Shown here in pieces: positions 33,380 to 45,333 of a stretch of DNA of 64,000 nucleotides. The DNA is taken from positions 70,703 to 134,702 of the forward strand of contig MNCI01026944.1 of assembly GCA_015680685.1 (NCBI GenBank), given 5' to 3'. The translations under genes and the position numbers were made by a program. Position 1 is the stretch's first letter. Each line of letters starts with the position of its first letter. Source of the DNA: Gnetum montanum. Lineage: Eukaryota > Streptophyta > Gnetopsida > Gnetales > Gnetaceae. The notes under the pieces were generated by a model. It searched no databases, was not told the DNA's origin, and was given only the letters and a program-made list of their open reading frames with translations.

Positions 33380-34330
33380 AAAAGAATTTATGCTTTTCTA
33401 GGATATCTCTCACAACTTGAAACCAAAAACATCAAAGAAGTTGAAGGAGAAGAAGGATGGATTTCTCCTATGTAAGATGAGCTAAATTGATTTACTAGAA
33501 ATAAGATATGGGAATTAAAACCTAGAATAAAACATAAACCAATTATTGGAAAAAAATTGGTCTTTAGGAACAAAACTAATGAAAATGGAAATATCATTAA
33601 AAGAAAAGCAAGATTAGTTGCCAAATGTTACAATCAACAAGGGATTAATTTTGATGAAAATTTTTCTCCTATTGGTAGAATAGAATCTATTAGAATTATT
33701 TAGAATACACTAGTAATAAACATATCAAACTGTATCAAATGGATGCAAAAAATTCCTTCCTAAATTAGAAAATACAAGAAGAAGTTTACTTTGAACAACT
33801 TGAAGGTTTTATAGATCCCATCAAACTTGATCATATTTACAAGTTCAAGAAGGCTCTATATGGACTTAAATAAGCTACTAGAGCCTAGTATGAAAGACTC
33901 TTCCAACATCTTCCATCAAATGGTTTTCAAAGAGGTAAGGCTAATGTCACTTTATTTGTTAGAGGAGAAGGTAGTGATCTTCCTATAGTTCAAATTTATG
34001 TTGATATTATTTTTGATGCTACTAATGAGATTCTTTGCAAAAGATTCTTAGATCTTATGAAATCTAAATTTGCAATGAGCATGATTGAAGAACTTGAAGA
34101 CTTCCTTGGATTTCAAATTAATCAATCTATAGATGGAACCTTCATTTATCAAAAAAATATGTCAAAGATCTTCTACTCAAATTCAACCTACATGACATCA
34201 AGGTAAACAAACTCCTATGGCTGTAAATTTTAAACTTACCAAAGATGATTAAGAAAACCCTATTGATCATAAGCTTTATAAAGGCATGATAGATAGTCTA
34301 CCCTATTTAATTGCTAGTAAACCATATATA
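33380..34330 (+). pseudogene. pol: H reverse transcriptase
   Basis: Motifs: EGWISPM, KLVFRNKTNENGNIIKRKARLVA, YEQL-like EQLEGF, YKFKKALYGLK, then the catalytic box at 33997-34010 as YVDIIFDA, where the family has YVDDIIFGA. One catalytic Asp codon is deleted in frame. IEELEDFLGFQI follows. Frameshifts and stops are present. Confidence 0.85.
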
Positions 34331-34559
34331 GCATTAAGTTTACAAATGTATGCTAGACATCAGGCAAGTCCAAGGGAATATCATTTAAAGGTGGTTAAAA
34401 AAATTTCATTATTTAAAAGATACTACTAAATAGGACATTTGGTATTCAAAGGATTCTCCATTTGATCTTGTTGGATATTGTGATGATAATTAGGTAGGTT
34501 GTTCAGATGACCATCAAAGTATAAGTGGAAATTTATTTTTTCAAGTAAGAATCCTTATC

Positions 34560-34940
34560 TCTTGAACAACAAAAAATAAATCTTCTACAACACTTTCTAC
34601 AACAAAAGCTAAATACATCTCAGTTGGTAGCTGCTATGCTGAACTCCTATGGATGAAAGAAATACTCAAAGACTTAGGGATAAAACTACAATCTATTCCT
34701 ATTTATTATGATAATAATAGTTCCATCAACATGACAAAAAATCCATTTCAACATTCTCTCACCAAACACATTGAGATTTAACATCACTTTATATGAGAAC
34801 ATAATCAATGTCAGCACATAAAACTAGAATTTATTGGAACTAAAAATCAACTAGTACATGCTTTCACAAAATCCCTTAATGAGAAAAAGTTAGCTAGGCT
34901 GTGTAACAATATGGAAATAGGACCCTATCCTATCAAGTAA
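34560..34940 (+). pseudogene. H RNase H
   Basis: A copia RNase H C-terminal block: AKYISVGSCYAELLWMKEIL, PIYYDNNSSINMTKNP, TKHIEI, KLEFIGTKNQLVHAFTKSL. The Glu and Asp of the active site (AELLW, YYDN) are kept. Confidence 0.85.
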
Positions 34941-35220
34941 GTTTCCTTCCATTTGAATTTTTATTTTTATTTGTCTTCAAATAAAAAAAACATGCATGTG
35001 TTTTGTGAAAGTTCTGCTCCAGTTCTTTTTGATGTTTTCTAAAAAGGAAAAGAATTTGAATAGCTTGGTGCTATTAACTATTCTATTAGGACTATTAATA
35101 TTTGTAATTGTGATTGTGATGAGATGTGATATGACTAGTGCTAAGAGCGACTTTGACAATATATGACTTGATGATTTTTGAAGACTACTAAGCCATTTTC
35201 TTAAGTTTTGGACATCATCA

Positions 35221-35233
35221 AAAATAGGGAGAT
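35221..35233 (+). other. H polypurine tract
   Basis: AAAATAGGGAGAT immediately before the LTR start TGTTGACC. Confidence 0.75.
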
Positions 35234-36417
35234 TGTTGACCTTTTGGTATCTGAAAACCTTAAGGAAAATGGAGAACATAGAATGTTGTCAAATGTGATG
35301 TTTTTGTAAGGCATGGTTGAAAACTAAAAAATGAGATCTAAAAAAAATATAAAAGTAAAATATTTCATAGGTAAAGATGAGAGCATGGAAAAGCATGGAT
35401 AATAACAAAGGCTACAAGTCAAATGAAGATGCTCAAAGGATTGGAAAGAAGCCAAATTAGTGAGAGAAATCCTTAGGAATTAGAGCTAAAATTTTGAAAA
35501 GATGTCTCCAAGGAACAAAAGACATCATGGTCAAAATGAATTTTTTCATAGGAAGATGTCTTCCAAAAATAAGAGATGTTTCCTTTGAAAAGAAGGTATC
35601 TCATCACAGACATCCCACTTTAGGAAGAGAAGTCTCTCTAGATTTGAGGTAGATCTCAGGTAGATGTACCAATTTCAAAAGTGACATCGATACCAATGTT
35701 AGATATTCATTGCATGAATCCCAACATATTTTTAGAAATTTTGAGGCTATAAAACAACTTTAATTTCTTGGAAATGATGCAAGATTTTCAATCATCAAAG
35801 AAATCATTGTCTATTTTATAGTGTTTAACTTATGTACTTGAATTGTCACATCACTTGTCATATTGATTAGATATTTTGAGGAACTATACTTCATTGTACA
35901 AGGAATTTGTAAATTGAGTTACATTCTCTCCTTGTAATTTCTTTCTCTTTCATTGCTACCCTAAGGAATTGATGTGCTTCTTGTGAGAAGGCACCTTTTA
36001 AATATTTATTAGATCTTGTAAGATTAAGTTGTTTTGCTAGGTCAAAACACTCTAGAGCTATTGAGTTGTTTTGTTGGGTCAAAACACTCTAGGGCATAGC
36101 TCTATTTTCTTATAGGTTGTGGATCCTTTAAATAACTCTTGAGCTTGTTGGAACCTTCTAGGATTGATGTTTGATGCAACAATGAAAATCTTCTTAGTGG
36201 AGCTCAAAACATTGTAAATGTTATGGTGTCCTTAAAACCACATTTTAGAAGGAGCAATGTTTGGAGGTATGCAAGGAATTCACCCTTTGATTGTGGAGTT
36301 CCCATTTGGGGAACCATGTAACTTTTCTATTTTCTATTTTCTTAATAAATTAGGCCACTTAAGAAATTATAACATTTGGACATATTGATTTGACAATTAA
36401 ATATGTGTTGACCAACA
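35234..36417 (+). repeat. H 3' LTR
   Basis: 1184 bp, TGTTGACC...GACCAACA, with terminal inverted repeat TGTTG/CAACA. The U3 half holds several 'agatgtctt'-type words (35495-35640), also found in the LTR of L. Towards the R end it shares 'ttgatgtgcttcttgtgagaag' and 'aaaacactctag' with L. Confidence 0.85.
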
Positions 36418-38347
36418 CATACATATCTTTCTGATAACTAGATTTTGAATAGTATTATGAAGGCTACGTGGCTTCTCTAGAATATTAATCATTCTTTCAA
36501 TCCCATGAATTGAAGTTTAGGAATTGTGAAAATCATATATTCTAATCTCCATTTAAGTAATTAAACCAATTTCAACTTGTCTTCTTTATAAAAGATCATG
36601 CAACCATCCATTTTATGATTTCTTTAATATGCTAATCTATATGGCTTGAAAGAAGAACTTCCTAAAGAGCCTTTCTTGTAAAAACCTTTATATTCCAAAA
36701 TTGTAAAAATAGGTTGGAAATAGCATAATATTTTTTAATGACAACACTTCTTCTAGCCATAAGACATCAACATTTAAATCTTGTTATTCTTCCAAGATAC
36801 ATGGGTATTAGTACTTGTGTCAATTCAAGGCCCAAAGTGAATATAGTAGATGTTGTATTTTACTAGATAGGAACCTTGCAAGAAAAATGTATGTCACTAA
36901 AGGATCATACATCAATCATATGTTTCTTGAATTCTCTCATGGATCATTTCTTCTCACATGTATCATACACCTTGTTGGAACAAGGTCATGATTCTTCATG
37001 GTGTTTTGCTAAATGATCTAGTTACAAACTAAATTGGTATACATCTTCTTGATCATTTTAGTTCACCAATTTATTTTCAAAATAATAAATTTCATTACCT
37101 AAAATATGTGGACTCTTAATGTCATTTCTACTCCTCTCAAAACATTGACTCTAAAAGTGTAACTAATGACATACTAGGAGTTAATGCTTAGGTCTAACTA
37201 TCAATAGAGGTTAAGCATATAGTCTTAAGGACTAAGATGACCAAAGAGATTAGATTTATTAGTCCATATAATTAAATTGGTAGACATACTTAGTTACTAT
37301 AATTTAGGATCTTTTAAGGCATGATTTAAGGAATGACCTAATTATCAAGTATTTAGATGATTAATCTCACCTTAATATTGATTTTAGAAGGCTAAAAGTA
37401 TTAGAAATGACTATTCTTTTGTTAAAAATGAACATCATATTCCTAAGTTATGCTAAATTAAATCTTTAAAGATCTTAAGATATATTTTTAGGTAAGAAAT
37501 TAAAACTAATTTTCAAAGCTCTATGGGACCAATCTAACTTTACCATTACATCTAAGAGGTCAAAATCACTTGGAAATGACTCTATGCTTATTGAAAAAAA
37601 GCTATGGCTTCTAAAATTCAAAACTTTGGGCACAAAATTTGAGACTTCTAAAAGCTTCCCAAGAGATCACCCATCCTAGTACTACTCTAGGACAAGTATG
37701 CTAAATTAGAAAATTTCTATCCTAACTTCTACCAACTCATTAATTTGAATGGTTAGTCATTTCTATCACTTTTTAGTATTTAAATTTTTTTTACCTTGAA
37801 CATCAAATCTAAATTTTCTATTATTTGAAATTTTTTGAAATTTCTAGTCAATTGATGAAAGAAATTTAATTTTCCTATAAAATGATGAAAATATTTTTGG
37901 TAACCAAAACCACCAAAGGATTTATGATCCTATGTTATCGATGATTACCAAAGGAGGTAGAATCCTATGGTGTTGATGATGGTTAGAGAACGAAGGATTT
38001 ATTAGTGCCAAAAGTATCTATAGTTAGTAGAGAAGATAGGACCCTATGGTGTTGCTAGTGCTTTTTACCATTAAAGATCTAAAATTTCAAATGGATAGAG
38101 AGAGGCAGGCGAAATAAAAGTGATGGTGGTAGGGAGTAGTTGATAGCAATGACTAGCATAGGTAGTAATGGCAACCAAAGCAAATAGAAGGTAGTTGTAG
38201 AGAATAGCAAAAGCATTAGTGGCCAATGAGAAACATTAACATCCATACGCTAGTGGCACATAGGAGGATAATAGAAGGATAGCATCATAAGAAAGAAAAT
38301 AGAAGAGGCATGTATAGTAGGGATGGGCCTTCCATAGTCCACTATCA
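36418..38347 (-). repeat. Dispersed repeat containing a 5S-rRNA-like block
   Basis: From about 38100 down to 37200 (minus strand) it is homologous to 46640-47280 (plus strand), with the same order: low-complexity 'ctaccac' region, a 'caattgatgaaa' segment, 5S-like block, then shared AT-rich sequence with 'atcatctaaatactWgataatt'. Bases 36418-37150 show nothing recognisable. Confidence 0.65.
37648..37747 (-). other. 5S-rRNA-derived block
   Basis: The minus strand reads AGAGTAGTACTAGGATGGG then TGATCTCTTGGGAAGC. These match the plant 5S rRNA intermediate element and box C (GGATGGGTGACCTCCTGGGAAG). Upstream ATTTAGCATACTTGTCC matches box A (AGTTAAGCGTGCTTGGGC). The 5' third of 5S is barely recognisable. 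It is not a functional rRNA gene. Confidence 0.75.
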
Positions 38348-38866
38348 TGTCCTCATTTCCAAATGATGTTGCATAACAAAGTTGGTATTACTTCATACAA
38401 AATGGTGTAATTATTATAATAATATCCAAAATGGTAAGTTGTGATTAATACCTAAAAGGATGCATTTTAATGAAAAGCAAGTGTTTTAAGATGACCTTTG
38501 GGGATTTGACCTAAGATATTTATACTTGGACATTAAAGATAATATTAACATGGAGTTGCAGAGCCAATAATGGTGAGTAAAATGTATCAAGTAAAGTAGG
38601 ATAGAAAGTTAAATGATTATTCATTTTAGCTAGTAATACGTCTAACCATAGTGGTAGGCTTGGATTGCCTCTAAGGGATAGATGTCAAAGGAGGATAACT
38701 ATAAGAAACTCTTAGAGAATAATCCAAATACATTATTTCACATTAATAAAGGTTTCTTTTCATTTTTCTTCTATATTTTTCTTATCATCCTCTTTACACA
38801 TAATGTTAAATTTTACATATATATTTGATATTTACCATAAAATTTGGAAATTTCATGTTACATTTC
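38348..38866 (+). repeat. J: G-family LTR, solo or truncated
   Basis: Starts TGTCCTCATTTCCAAATGATG and follows the G LTRs (42951 and 49153) through 'ctctaagggatagatg' and 'acataatgtt.aa'. The end is uncertain. No target duplication was found. Confidence 0.7.
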
Positions 38867-39946
38867 ATATTAGAGAAAACCTTGACCCAAGGACCAAACA
38901 AAGCCAAGGGTCAACTAGAATCCAATGATGAATCATGAAGCCATGGTCTAGAAAAGATCTATGAATCACCACAAGATATGTCTTACATATAAGATGATTC
39001 ATGTAAGTCAAAAGAGATCCTTATGGTAATTATCATGAACAAATAATTTCAAACAATACATGTACAAGAGAATTATTAATGAATTCCATGTTAGCCAATT
39101 GTATCAGTGCATGTCCATTAACATGGCCTCATCAAAACATCCTTGTTGATGCATCCTTAGATCTGTTGGTGTATATGAGTTGATGATAAGCCTCCATAAG
39201 CCTATATAAATGCACATATCATCTACATTCATGGAATATTTAATCATTGCCATTGTAAAGCTCTTACAGTTTATCTTTGTAGATCTTAGCCAAATTTACA
39301 TCTAAGAGCTTGTAGCATGAATTAACTTAATTGAACAGAGCTTTATTTGAATGCATGTTGTACCTAGAAACTTCTACATCATGGCAATAAAATTGAGATT
39401 AATTTCTTCCATTACAACACTTAGACTAATACTTAGTTTATTTTTGAGAACTTTACTTTAAATACATTTCACTTTTTCTAAACTTAAAAAATTAATATTA
39501 TTTTTTAATAATGTAAGTACAACCACTTTCAGCATGTTATGCTAATGCTTGGTAATCCTAGTAGTGAATACTTGGTATGCCTAGTAGTGTCCACTTGGAA
39601 ATCTAGTAGTGAAGTTTAGGATGGGTATAGAAAGTGGGAATAGATACTTCATGCTTAGGATAGGTTAAATAGAACTTAGTTTCATAGTTAATATTTTAAT
39701 CACTTTATCATGTTTTTTCTTTGTTGATAAAAATAATATAAATATAAATATTTTATATCTTAATCTCAGTTAACCATACCCATTGAGCTAGCACAAGTGA
39801 TGATTAGGAAGATAATAACTAGCAACACCATGTTTAAATATCTAAAATAATAGCTAGTAAAGTAAGATCTATGGAATTTGACCAGATCATGTGTACATGT
39901 TTCTAACTTGTATGGTTGGATGTAGGGAACACTTACTACTCATCAT

Positions 39947-39964
39947 TGGTGCTGTTACTGGGAA
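39947..39964 (+). other. K primer-binding site (tRNA-Asp type)
   Basis: TGGTGCTGTTACTGGGAA follows CATCA, the probable LTR end. It is close to the TGGCGCCGTTGCCGGGGA site typical of Athila elements, differing by transitions. Confidence 0.65.
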
Positions 39965-40256
39965 CTCCTACTAATAATTATATCTTAACTATTTTAGAGA
40001 GTTAAATCATACAAAATTATTGTAGGAATAATATGCATCATCATTATAAAAAATAATAATATACTATTTAAGGGACACTATAAACATAAACTAAAAATTT
40101 CTTCTTATTGCAAGGTTTATTTCTCAAATGCTAAGGATTCTACCAAATAACATGATAGAACTAAGAAAAAAGTAAATGATATACCTTAATAACTTAATGT
40201 TTTATACATCCATTTAAATCAATAATATCTAGATTTCTCATTTATCCTTCACAAGG

Positions 40257-41650
40257 ATGAACAACTATGATGGCCAAACCTAGAAGAAAACATTCTATTA
40301 CCACCTAATCATGTCACCTCTTTCATGTTCATGGAAATACTAATGAGGTTATAGCTTGAACCAGTAGGCCTAAAATACCATGTGATAGATCACCTTTCCA
40401 GGGACTACCAATAGACAAAAACATAACTTTAGAAAGATAAGCTCATGGAGGCCTACCATGAAGTCTCCAAGGATAAAAAGGTTTGAATCATGTTGACATC
40501 ATAGTCAAAAAAGAAGGATACTAAATATCCATTAAGGTGGTCACAATACCAAGGTCCTTCTTCCTTTGGTAAGGATAACACAACTCATCAATGGTAATGT
40601 TCAACCTTGCTAAGTAACCAAGGTAAGAAGAGAATTAAACCTAGAATTGTGGGAACCTTAAGGCCAAGGTCTCCTAGTCATCAAATAAGGGAATAGCTTA
40701 GAAACCAAAGAAGGAGAGTAAGACTACATAACTCTCCTAGCTTTTCATCTTCATTGTTCTCTTCATTATCTAGCTATAATGAGGGAAAATGTGACTAAAA
40801 ACAAAGAAGAAATGATCATGGCCAAGGTGGAGATGATAGAAGACCCCATTGTACAAATGGGATGAGGGAACCTAGACAACAATAAGATGATGAGGTGCAT
40901 CATCAAGAGAGAAGATGCAATAGGCAACATCATACAAGGCATGATCATGAAAGGGGCTATGATGAACAAGATGACTATGATGAGCCACTACTTGTTGTGA
41001 GAAGCATGATTAATATCTATGAGGCAATTCACATCCATACTAGGGATCAAAGGGACAACAATAAAAAAAGTTGATATAAAAGATATATCTAAATTTGATA
41101 GAGGTTATAATGCTAGTATACATGATTACCTAAAAATATTTCATGATGCCTATGCCTTGCATAACATAGAAAATGACTCATAGAAGATCAACCTATTCCT
41201 TAGGACACTCATAAAAGAAGCTAAAAGTTGATACAAATCGTTGGAACTAAAATATATCTATGGGTGGAGTATGATATTAGAGGTATTTATTGAAAAATAT
41301 TAAATATTCTCTAGGATCTCTAGTTTAAGGAAAAAATTCAAGGATGGAAATAAGGTAACCATAAATCTCTTGATGTAGCCTTCAATAGGTACCATTCACT
41401 ACTACACCAATTCCTAGGCCATGGGTTCTCTCAAAGGAAGCATCTTCATCATATTATAAATGGACTCAAAAATAGAAGTAAAGAGATTCTTAGGATCTAT
41501 TTCGAAGGGAGACTATTAGAAATTAGAGCCCATTAGATCTAGAGGATCATTAATTAGGTGGAGAACGAGGAAGAGTTGGAAAAATAAGAAAGTACTAAGG
41601 AGAATAACAAAGATCCCTCCATCCACATGATGGAGGTACATCTCAACGAT
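40257..41650 (+). pseudogene. gag: K gag
   Basis: The clear part is 41060-41560: ISKFDRGYNASIHDYLKIFH, INLFLRTLIKEAKS, YKSLELKYIYGWSM, then in a second frame HSLLHQFLGHGFSQRKHLHH, LKNRSKEILRIYFEGRLLE. This is the retrotransposon Gag domain (DG..N...HL, LF..TL.G.A..WY, the family's YxxFGxGFxxHxL-type block). Upstream of 41060 the reading is Arg/Asp-rich and full of stops. Confidence 0.65.
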
Positions 41651-42129
41651 CTAGAAGAGTAAGCACTAATAGAGGAGATTGTACAAAGAAAAACCTCACC
41701 AATTCAGCAATATATCATAGAAACATTGGATAAGGTGAACAAGATGTAGAAACTCCTTGGATGAGTACTTAGAAAATGGTCTTAAAATTATTAAAGAAAA
41801 AATAGAATAGAGGAATAATGACATTGATAGAAGAAGAATGAAGAATGTAGTTAATGGTGTAGGTACACCTCTTATGATCCCCTTGTTCCATCCTACATGT
41901 GTATGTTTGTAGGTTTCAAGATTTTAGAAGATGTCTTGGAGAGCAATAAAACATTTAGGTTAAGGCATGGTAGTCACTAGAGATGGGTGGAGTTCAAAGT
42001 AGACATCTTGCTATTTAAGATGATGTCTAGGATGAGACATTCCATATGTGAAAAGGATGTCTTAGGTGAGATCTCTTTCAAAATTTGGAGATTTCTTAGA
42101 CAAAACATGTCACCTACCAATCAAAATTT

Positions 42130-42950
42130 TGTTGATCTTTTAATATGTCAAAACATTAACAAAAATGGAGAACATAGGTTTTTTATGTTTGTGTGTGGTT
42201 GTTCTACTTGTAAGATAAAACTTTGGATCAAGACAAGAAGGTTTGAAAAAGGTTGATGAACATGGATAAGTAATAATGAATTCATCATGAAAAGGAAGGT
42301 TGATGAAAGATGTCTTTGAGAAATACTAAATGTATTGACAAAATTGGATGATGCACAAGCAAAGACATCTTAGAGAAATAGTAGACATTTTTTCCTTAAG
42401 AAAAGATATCTTCCACCAAGTAAAAACATTGTCACAGAATGTAAGCTAGTTTCAGAAATATGTCTTTAATCAGATAAGGTCATCTTCCTAGAAATATGAT
42501 TTCAAAAAAAAATCTTTCCTAGATGAAGAAATCTTTCTAGAATAGAGGAAAAATGTAAAAAGATGTTGTAGGCATGAAGAAGATGTCTTACGTGACCATT
42601 AGCTACTATTAGTCACCGTTAGCTAGCCATTGCATTAGTTCCAAGATGCATTTGAAAATACGGTAGCTATAAGAAGAAATCATATGCATTGGGAAATATG
42701 AAAGCTCTTGTACTATCATTATCTAATCATTTGTAATCATTAATGTTCCTCATTGTATTATCATTTTTCCATTGTAAAGAAGGTTATACCTCAAAGTACA
42801 AGGATCATCAAACCAAGTTGCATTCATCCCCAATAATTATTTTTTTCTCTTGTTGCCCTATGGGGTTGATGTGCTTCTTGTGAGGAGTATTGAATGAGGT
42901 TGTCGAGATACTATAGAATTGAGTGGTTGGTGTTGTGGCATAACACTCCT
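42130..42950 (+). repeat. L 5' LTR, first part
   Basis: Starts TGTTGATC and follows the 3' LTR (53918 on) through 'aaaccttggatcaagacaa', several 'agatgtctt' words and 'ttgatgtgcttcttgtg'. It stops at 'taacactcct', where G begins; the 3' LTR continues unbroken at the equivalent 'taacactcct' (54650-54659). Confidence 0.85.
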
Positions 42951-43388
42951 TGTCATGTTCACATTTCCAAATGATGCTGCTACATAACAAGGATGGTGTC
43001 TCTTCATAACAAGTGTTATTATTATCATAACAAGACATGAAAGGGAAATTGTAATTAAGAACCAAAAGGGCATGTTGTAATAATGGACATGTCTCTTAAT
43101 GAAACCTTTGGCAACTTTACCTAAGGAATTTATACCTAAGGTTAGAGGTCATGCCTACATGGCATGGTGGAGTTGGTACAGGCAAGTCATGGGAGTTAAG
43201 TGAAGTGGGATAGGAAGTGGACTAGCCATCCCTTCTAGCTAGGTTATAGGCCTAACAATGGTGGCAATGCTAGATTTCCTCTAAGGGATAGTTTTTAAAG
43301 GAAGATAATCCTAAGGGACACTCTCAAACCATGATCCAAACACTCTTTTGTATATGAATAAAGCATTCTTTTCTTTCTCTTTTTTGTA
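42951..43388 (+). repeat. G left LTR, truncated
   Basis: It matches 49153-49575 from TGTCATGT to 'aaagcattcttttctttct', then switches to E-family LTR sequence. The missing 140 bp are not found on the other side of F. Open frames at 42808-43073 (minus) are chance frames in LTR DNA. Confidence 0.8.
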
Positions 43389-44089
43389 CTACAATAACGA
43401 AATTTACTACTAAAATGCTCTTAAGGCTTTTATTCACTAGCACTTCTATGGAAAAATTTTAATAGAAATTTCTATCGGGCAACAAGAACAATAAGAGAAA
43501 TCTAAAAATCCCAAAATTACTTGCCAAGGATGATACTATCTACACCACTAGCTAAGCAATTTAAACAAAACAAAAAATGAAATGCATAACTCACAGGACC
43601 ATGACAAAGAGGCTGAAATCTTTATTCTAGCAAGCCATCTTTCAAGAAATCTCCTTTACAAATCTTCCAAATATGATGTGAGATTTCTTTCTTGTGTGAT
43701 GTGTCTCCCTTCCTTCCTCCCCCTGAAGCCTTTTTATAGGGTTCAACGGTAGGCAGGGAAGTTACAAATTTAAAAATATCTCACCTAACTTCTCTCCCAA
43801 GTAACCCAGCCAACCAATTAGGAGATTACTTGCCCAATAAGTTAGGAGGTTACTTGCCCAACAAGTTAGGAGATTACTTGCCCAACAAGTTAGGTAAGTT
43901 ACAACAATTTTGGGTGGTTGCAACCACAAAAGAGATAAAAATGCTACAATTGACAAATGTCCTTTGTAGTGGTTACAATATCATAAAAAATTAAAATACA
44001 ACCACTAAATTACATAGAAATACAAGTTATAGTTACAACTTATTCCATACATATATATCCTCTTTAATTTGATTTTTTTTGGGAAATAT

Positions 44090-44700
44090 AGGAGGTGGTG
44101 GTCGTATTTGCTCACTTCCAAAAATATCTTCTCCTTCCCAACTATGTAGGTAGCAATGAGGAATAGAATTGACGATTTTCCTGAGTGATCATCATAATGC
44201 AACACTGAGTTGCCAGTCTTCTCCTCTGTCATGATATCATGTATTGTTTTGGCCACATGATTAATGGACTCTGCCTGGGAAGGGAAGACAAACTTCATAT
44301 TGCAATAGGTAGTGTCCAGGAAAATAGTGTCTGTGCCTATGAAGTTGCACAGAGCCAGTTCAAGCTTCATGGCAGGATCATATCTCATATCTCCAGTGTG
44401 CACATACTTTTCAACCGTCTGTGAAGTCGAATAAACCCTAAACAGTATCTGCACAACGCCAGGGCAGTGGTTGGCATCAATAAAAGTAACCTCACAACCG
44501 TGGACGTGGAAAACCTCGCCAACATTAAGCGCCACCACGAATTCCGGGGGAAGCTTCAAACACTGCGTGAGCAGGCATGCCGTAATAGGTGAGCAAAAGA
44601 CCAAGCCATGAGTCCAATTGGGACTGAGACCGCTGTAGTGATCAGAGTGGAAATGCGTGAGAAAGTATGCCACCGAATACGCGCCTACGTTTCAGGTGAT
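44090..44700 (-). pseudogene. SNM1/Apollo-like DNA repair nuclease fragment
   Basis: About 190 residues of a metallo-beta-lactamase/beta-CASP nuclease: AYFLTHFHSDHYSGL holds the HxHxDH zinc motif, then VFCSPITACLL, FIDANHCPG (motif 3 His), YVHTGDMRYDP (motif 4 Asp), FLDTTYCNMKF and LIATYIVGKEKIFLEV. This family trims 5' ends in crosslink repair and telomere protection. The block begins after ACGTAG|G and ends at GGAA|GTGAGC, both plausible splice sites, so it may be one exon copied from genomic DNA; past it the reading loses sense. The N-terminus and C-terminal half are missing. Confidence 0.85.
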
Positions 44701-44715
44701 TAAATCATACGCGCT

Positions 44716-44964
44716 TCAATCAAGTTCTTCTAGGAAATCAAGTTCATGGATATCTTCAAAGGCTTTGGATCTTTGAAGCTTCCCTTGTATGGTCCAGCTC
44801 AACCTGCTTCTGGAACAACAGAACTTCATATTTTTACCTTTCCTTTTGATCTTCTTTACTTTACATGTTTCCCATCCATAATAATTGCTTGCGTAGCTAA
44901 AACCCTTTGCTAGGATTTTGTCACCGTAGTCATGAATTGATAATAACGCTTCCATCGCTGACAT
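44716..44964 (-). pseudogene. Possible upstream exon of the SNM1-like fragment
   Basis: An 82-residue open frame, MSAMEALLSIHDYGDKILAKG... ending FLEELD, just upstream in the same orientation. Basic in the middle (KVKKIKRKGKNMK). I do not recognise it as part of SNM1; the link rests on position only. Confidence 0.3.
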
Positions 44965-45333
44965 TTGTATCAGCTAAAAATTTGATTTTGAGCCAAGGAA
45001 AATATGCTTTAAAACTTAAACGAAACACAGCATTTTGCTTGAGGTATTGCCATTAATTCGGCTACGAAAAGAGGGTAAAAAAGTCAAAAACGATTCCCAA
45101 TTGCAATGTCATCATCCCTTGAATTTCAAAACATTCAATTTAGCAACATGGGTAGCTACTACATCCTCTTGATTTTCATTTCTATTCCAACTTCATGGTT
45201 AGTTAATTGTTGTAGAATTCTTCACGAGAAAGAACTTAATCCTCCTTGAACATTTTCAGTTCATTAAGATTTTGTACCTCACCATTTGCAAATAAGTCCA
45301 CCTGTTCCATGAAATGGCCAAAATGTGCCAACA

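Larger units (their letters stand above)
32730..36417 (+). mobile_element. Ty1/copia element H, 5'-truncated
   Basis: It begins inside integrase and runs through RT and RNase H to a complete 3' LTR. The copia order (integrase before RT) is clear. Gag, protease, the 5' LTR and the primer site are missing. Confidence 0.9.
38867..42129 (+). mobile_element. K: Athila-like gypsy element, 5' part
   Basis: A probable 5' LTR (about 38867-39945) with TATA box CCTATATAAATG (about 39201-39212), a tRNA-Asp-type primer site, and a decayed gag. The element is cut at 42130 by copia L. The LTR start is inferred. Confidence 0.6.
43389..45333 (-). repeat. F: E-family LTR fragment carrying host DNA in U3
   Basis: 43389-43985 matches 9378-9757 and 1-430 (same TATA box, about 43730-43740, and four 'acttgcccaacaagttagga' repeats at 43800-43895). 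Its right end, 45300-45333, is the U3 terminus also seen at 2330-2366. Between them lies an SNM1/Apollo-like fragment in the same orientation. Most of U5 is absent. Confidence 0.65.

Noticed and set aside
40766-40969. 67-residue Met/Ile/Leu-rich minus-strand frame (membrane-protein-like)
   Set aside because: Opposite strand of K gag's Arg/Asp/His-rich stretch; composition artefact.
41987-42256. 89-residue open frame starting MEFKVDILLF
   Set aside because: It crosses the boundary into the L LTR at 42130 and has no homologue in the 3' LTR, so it is a chance frame.
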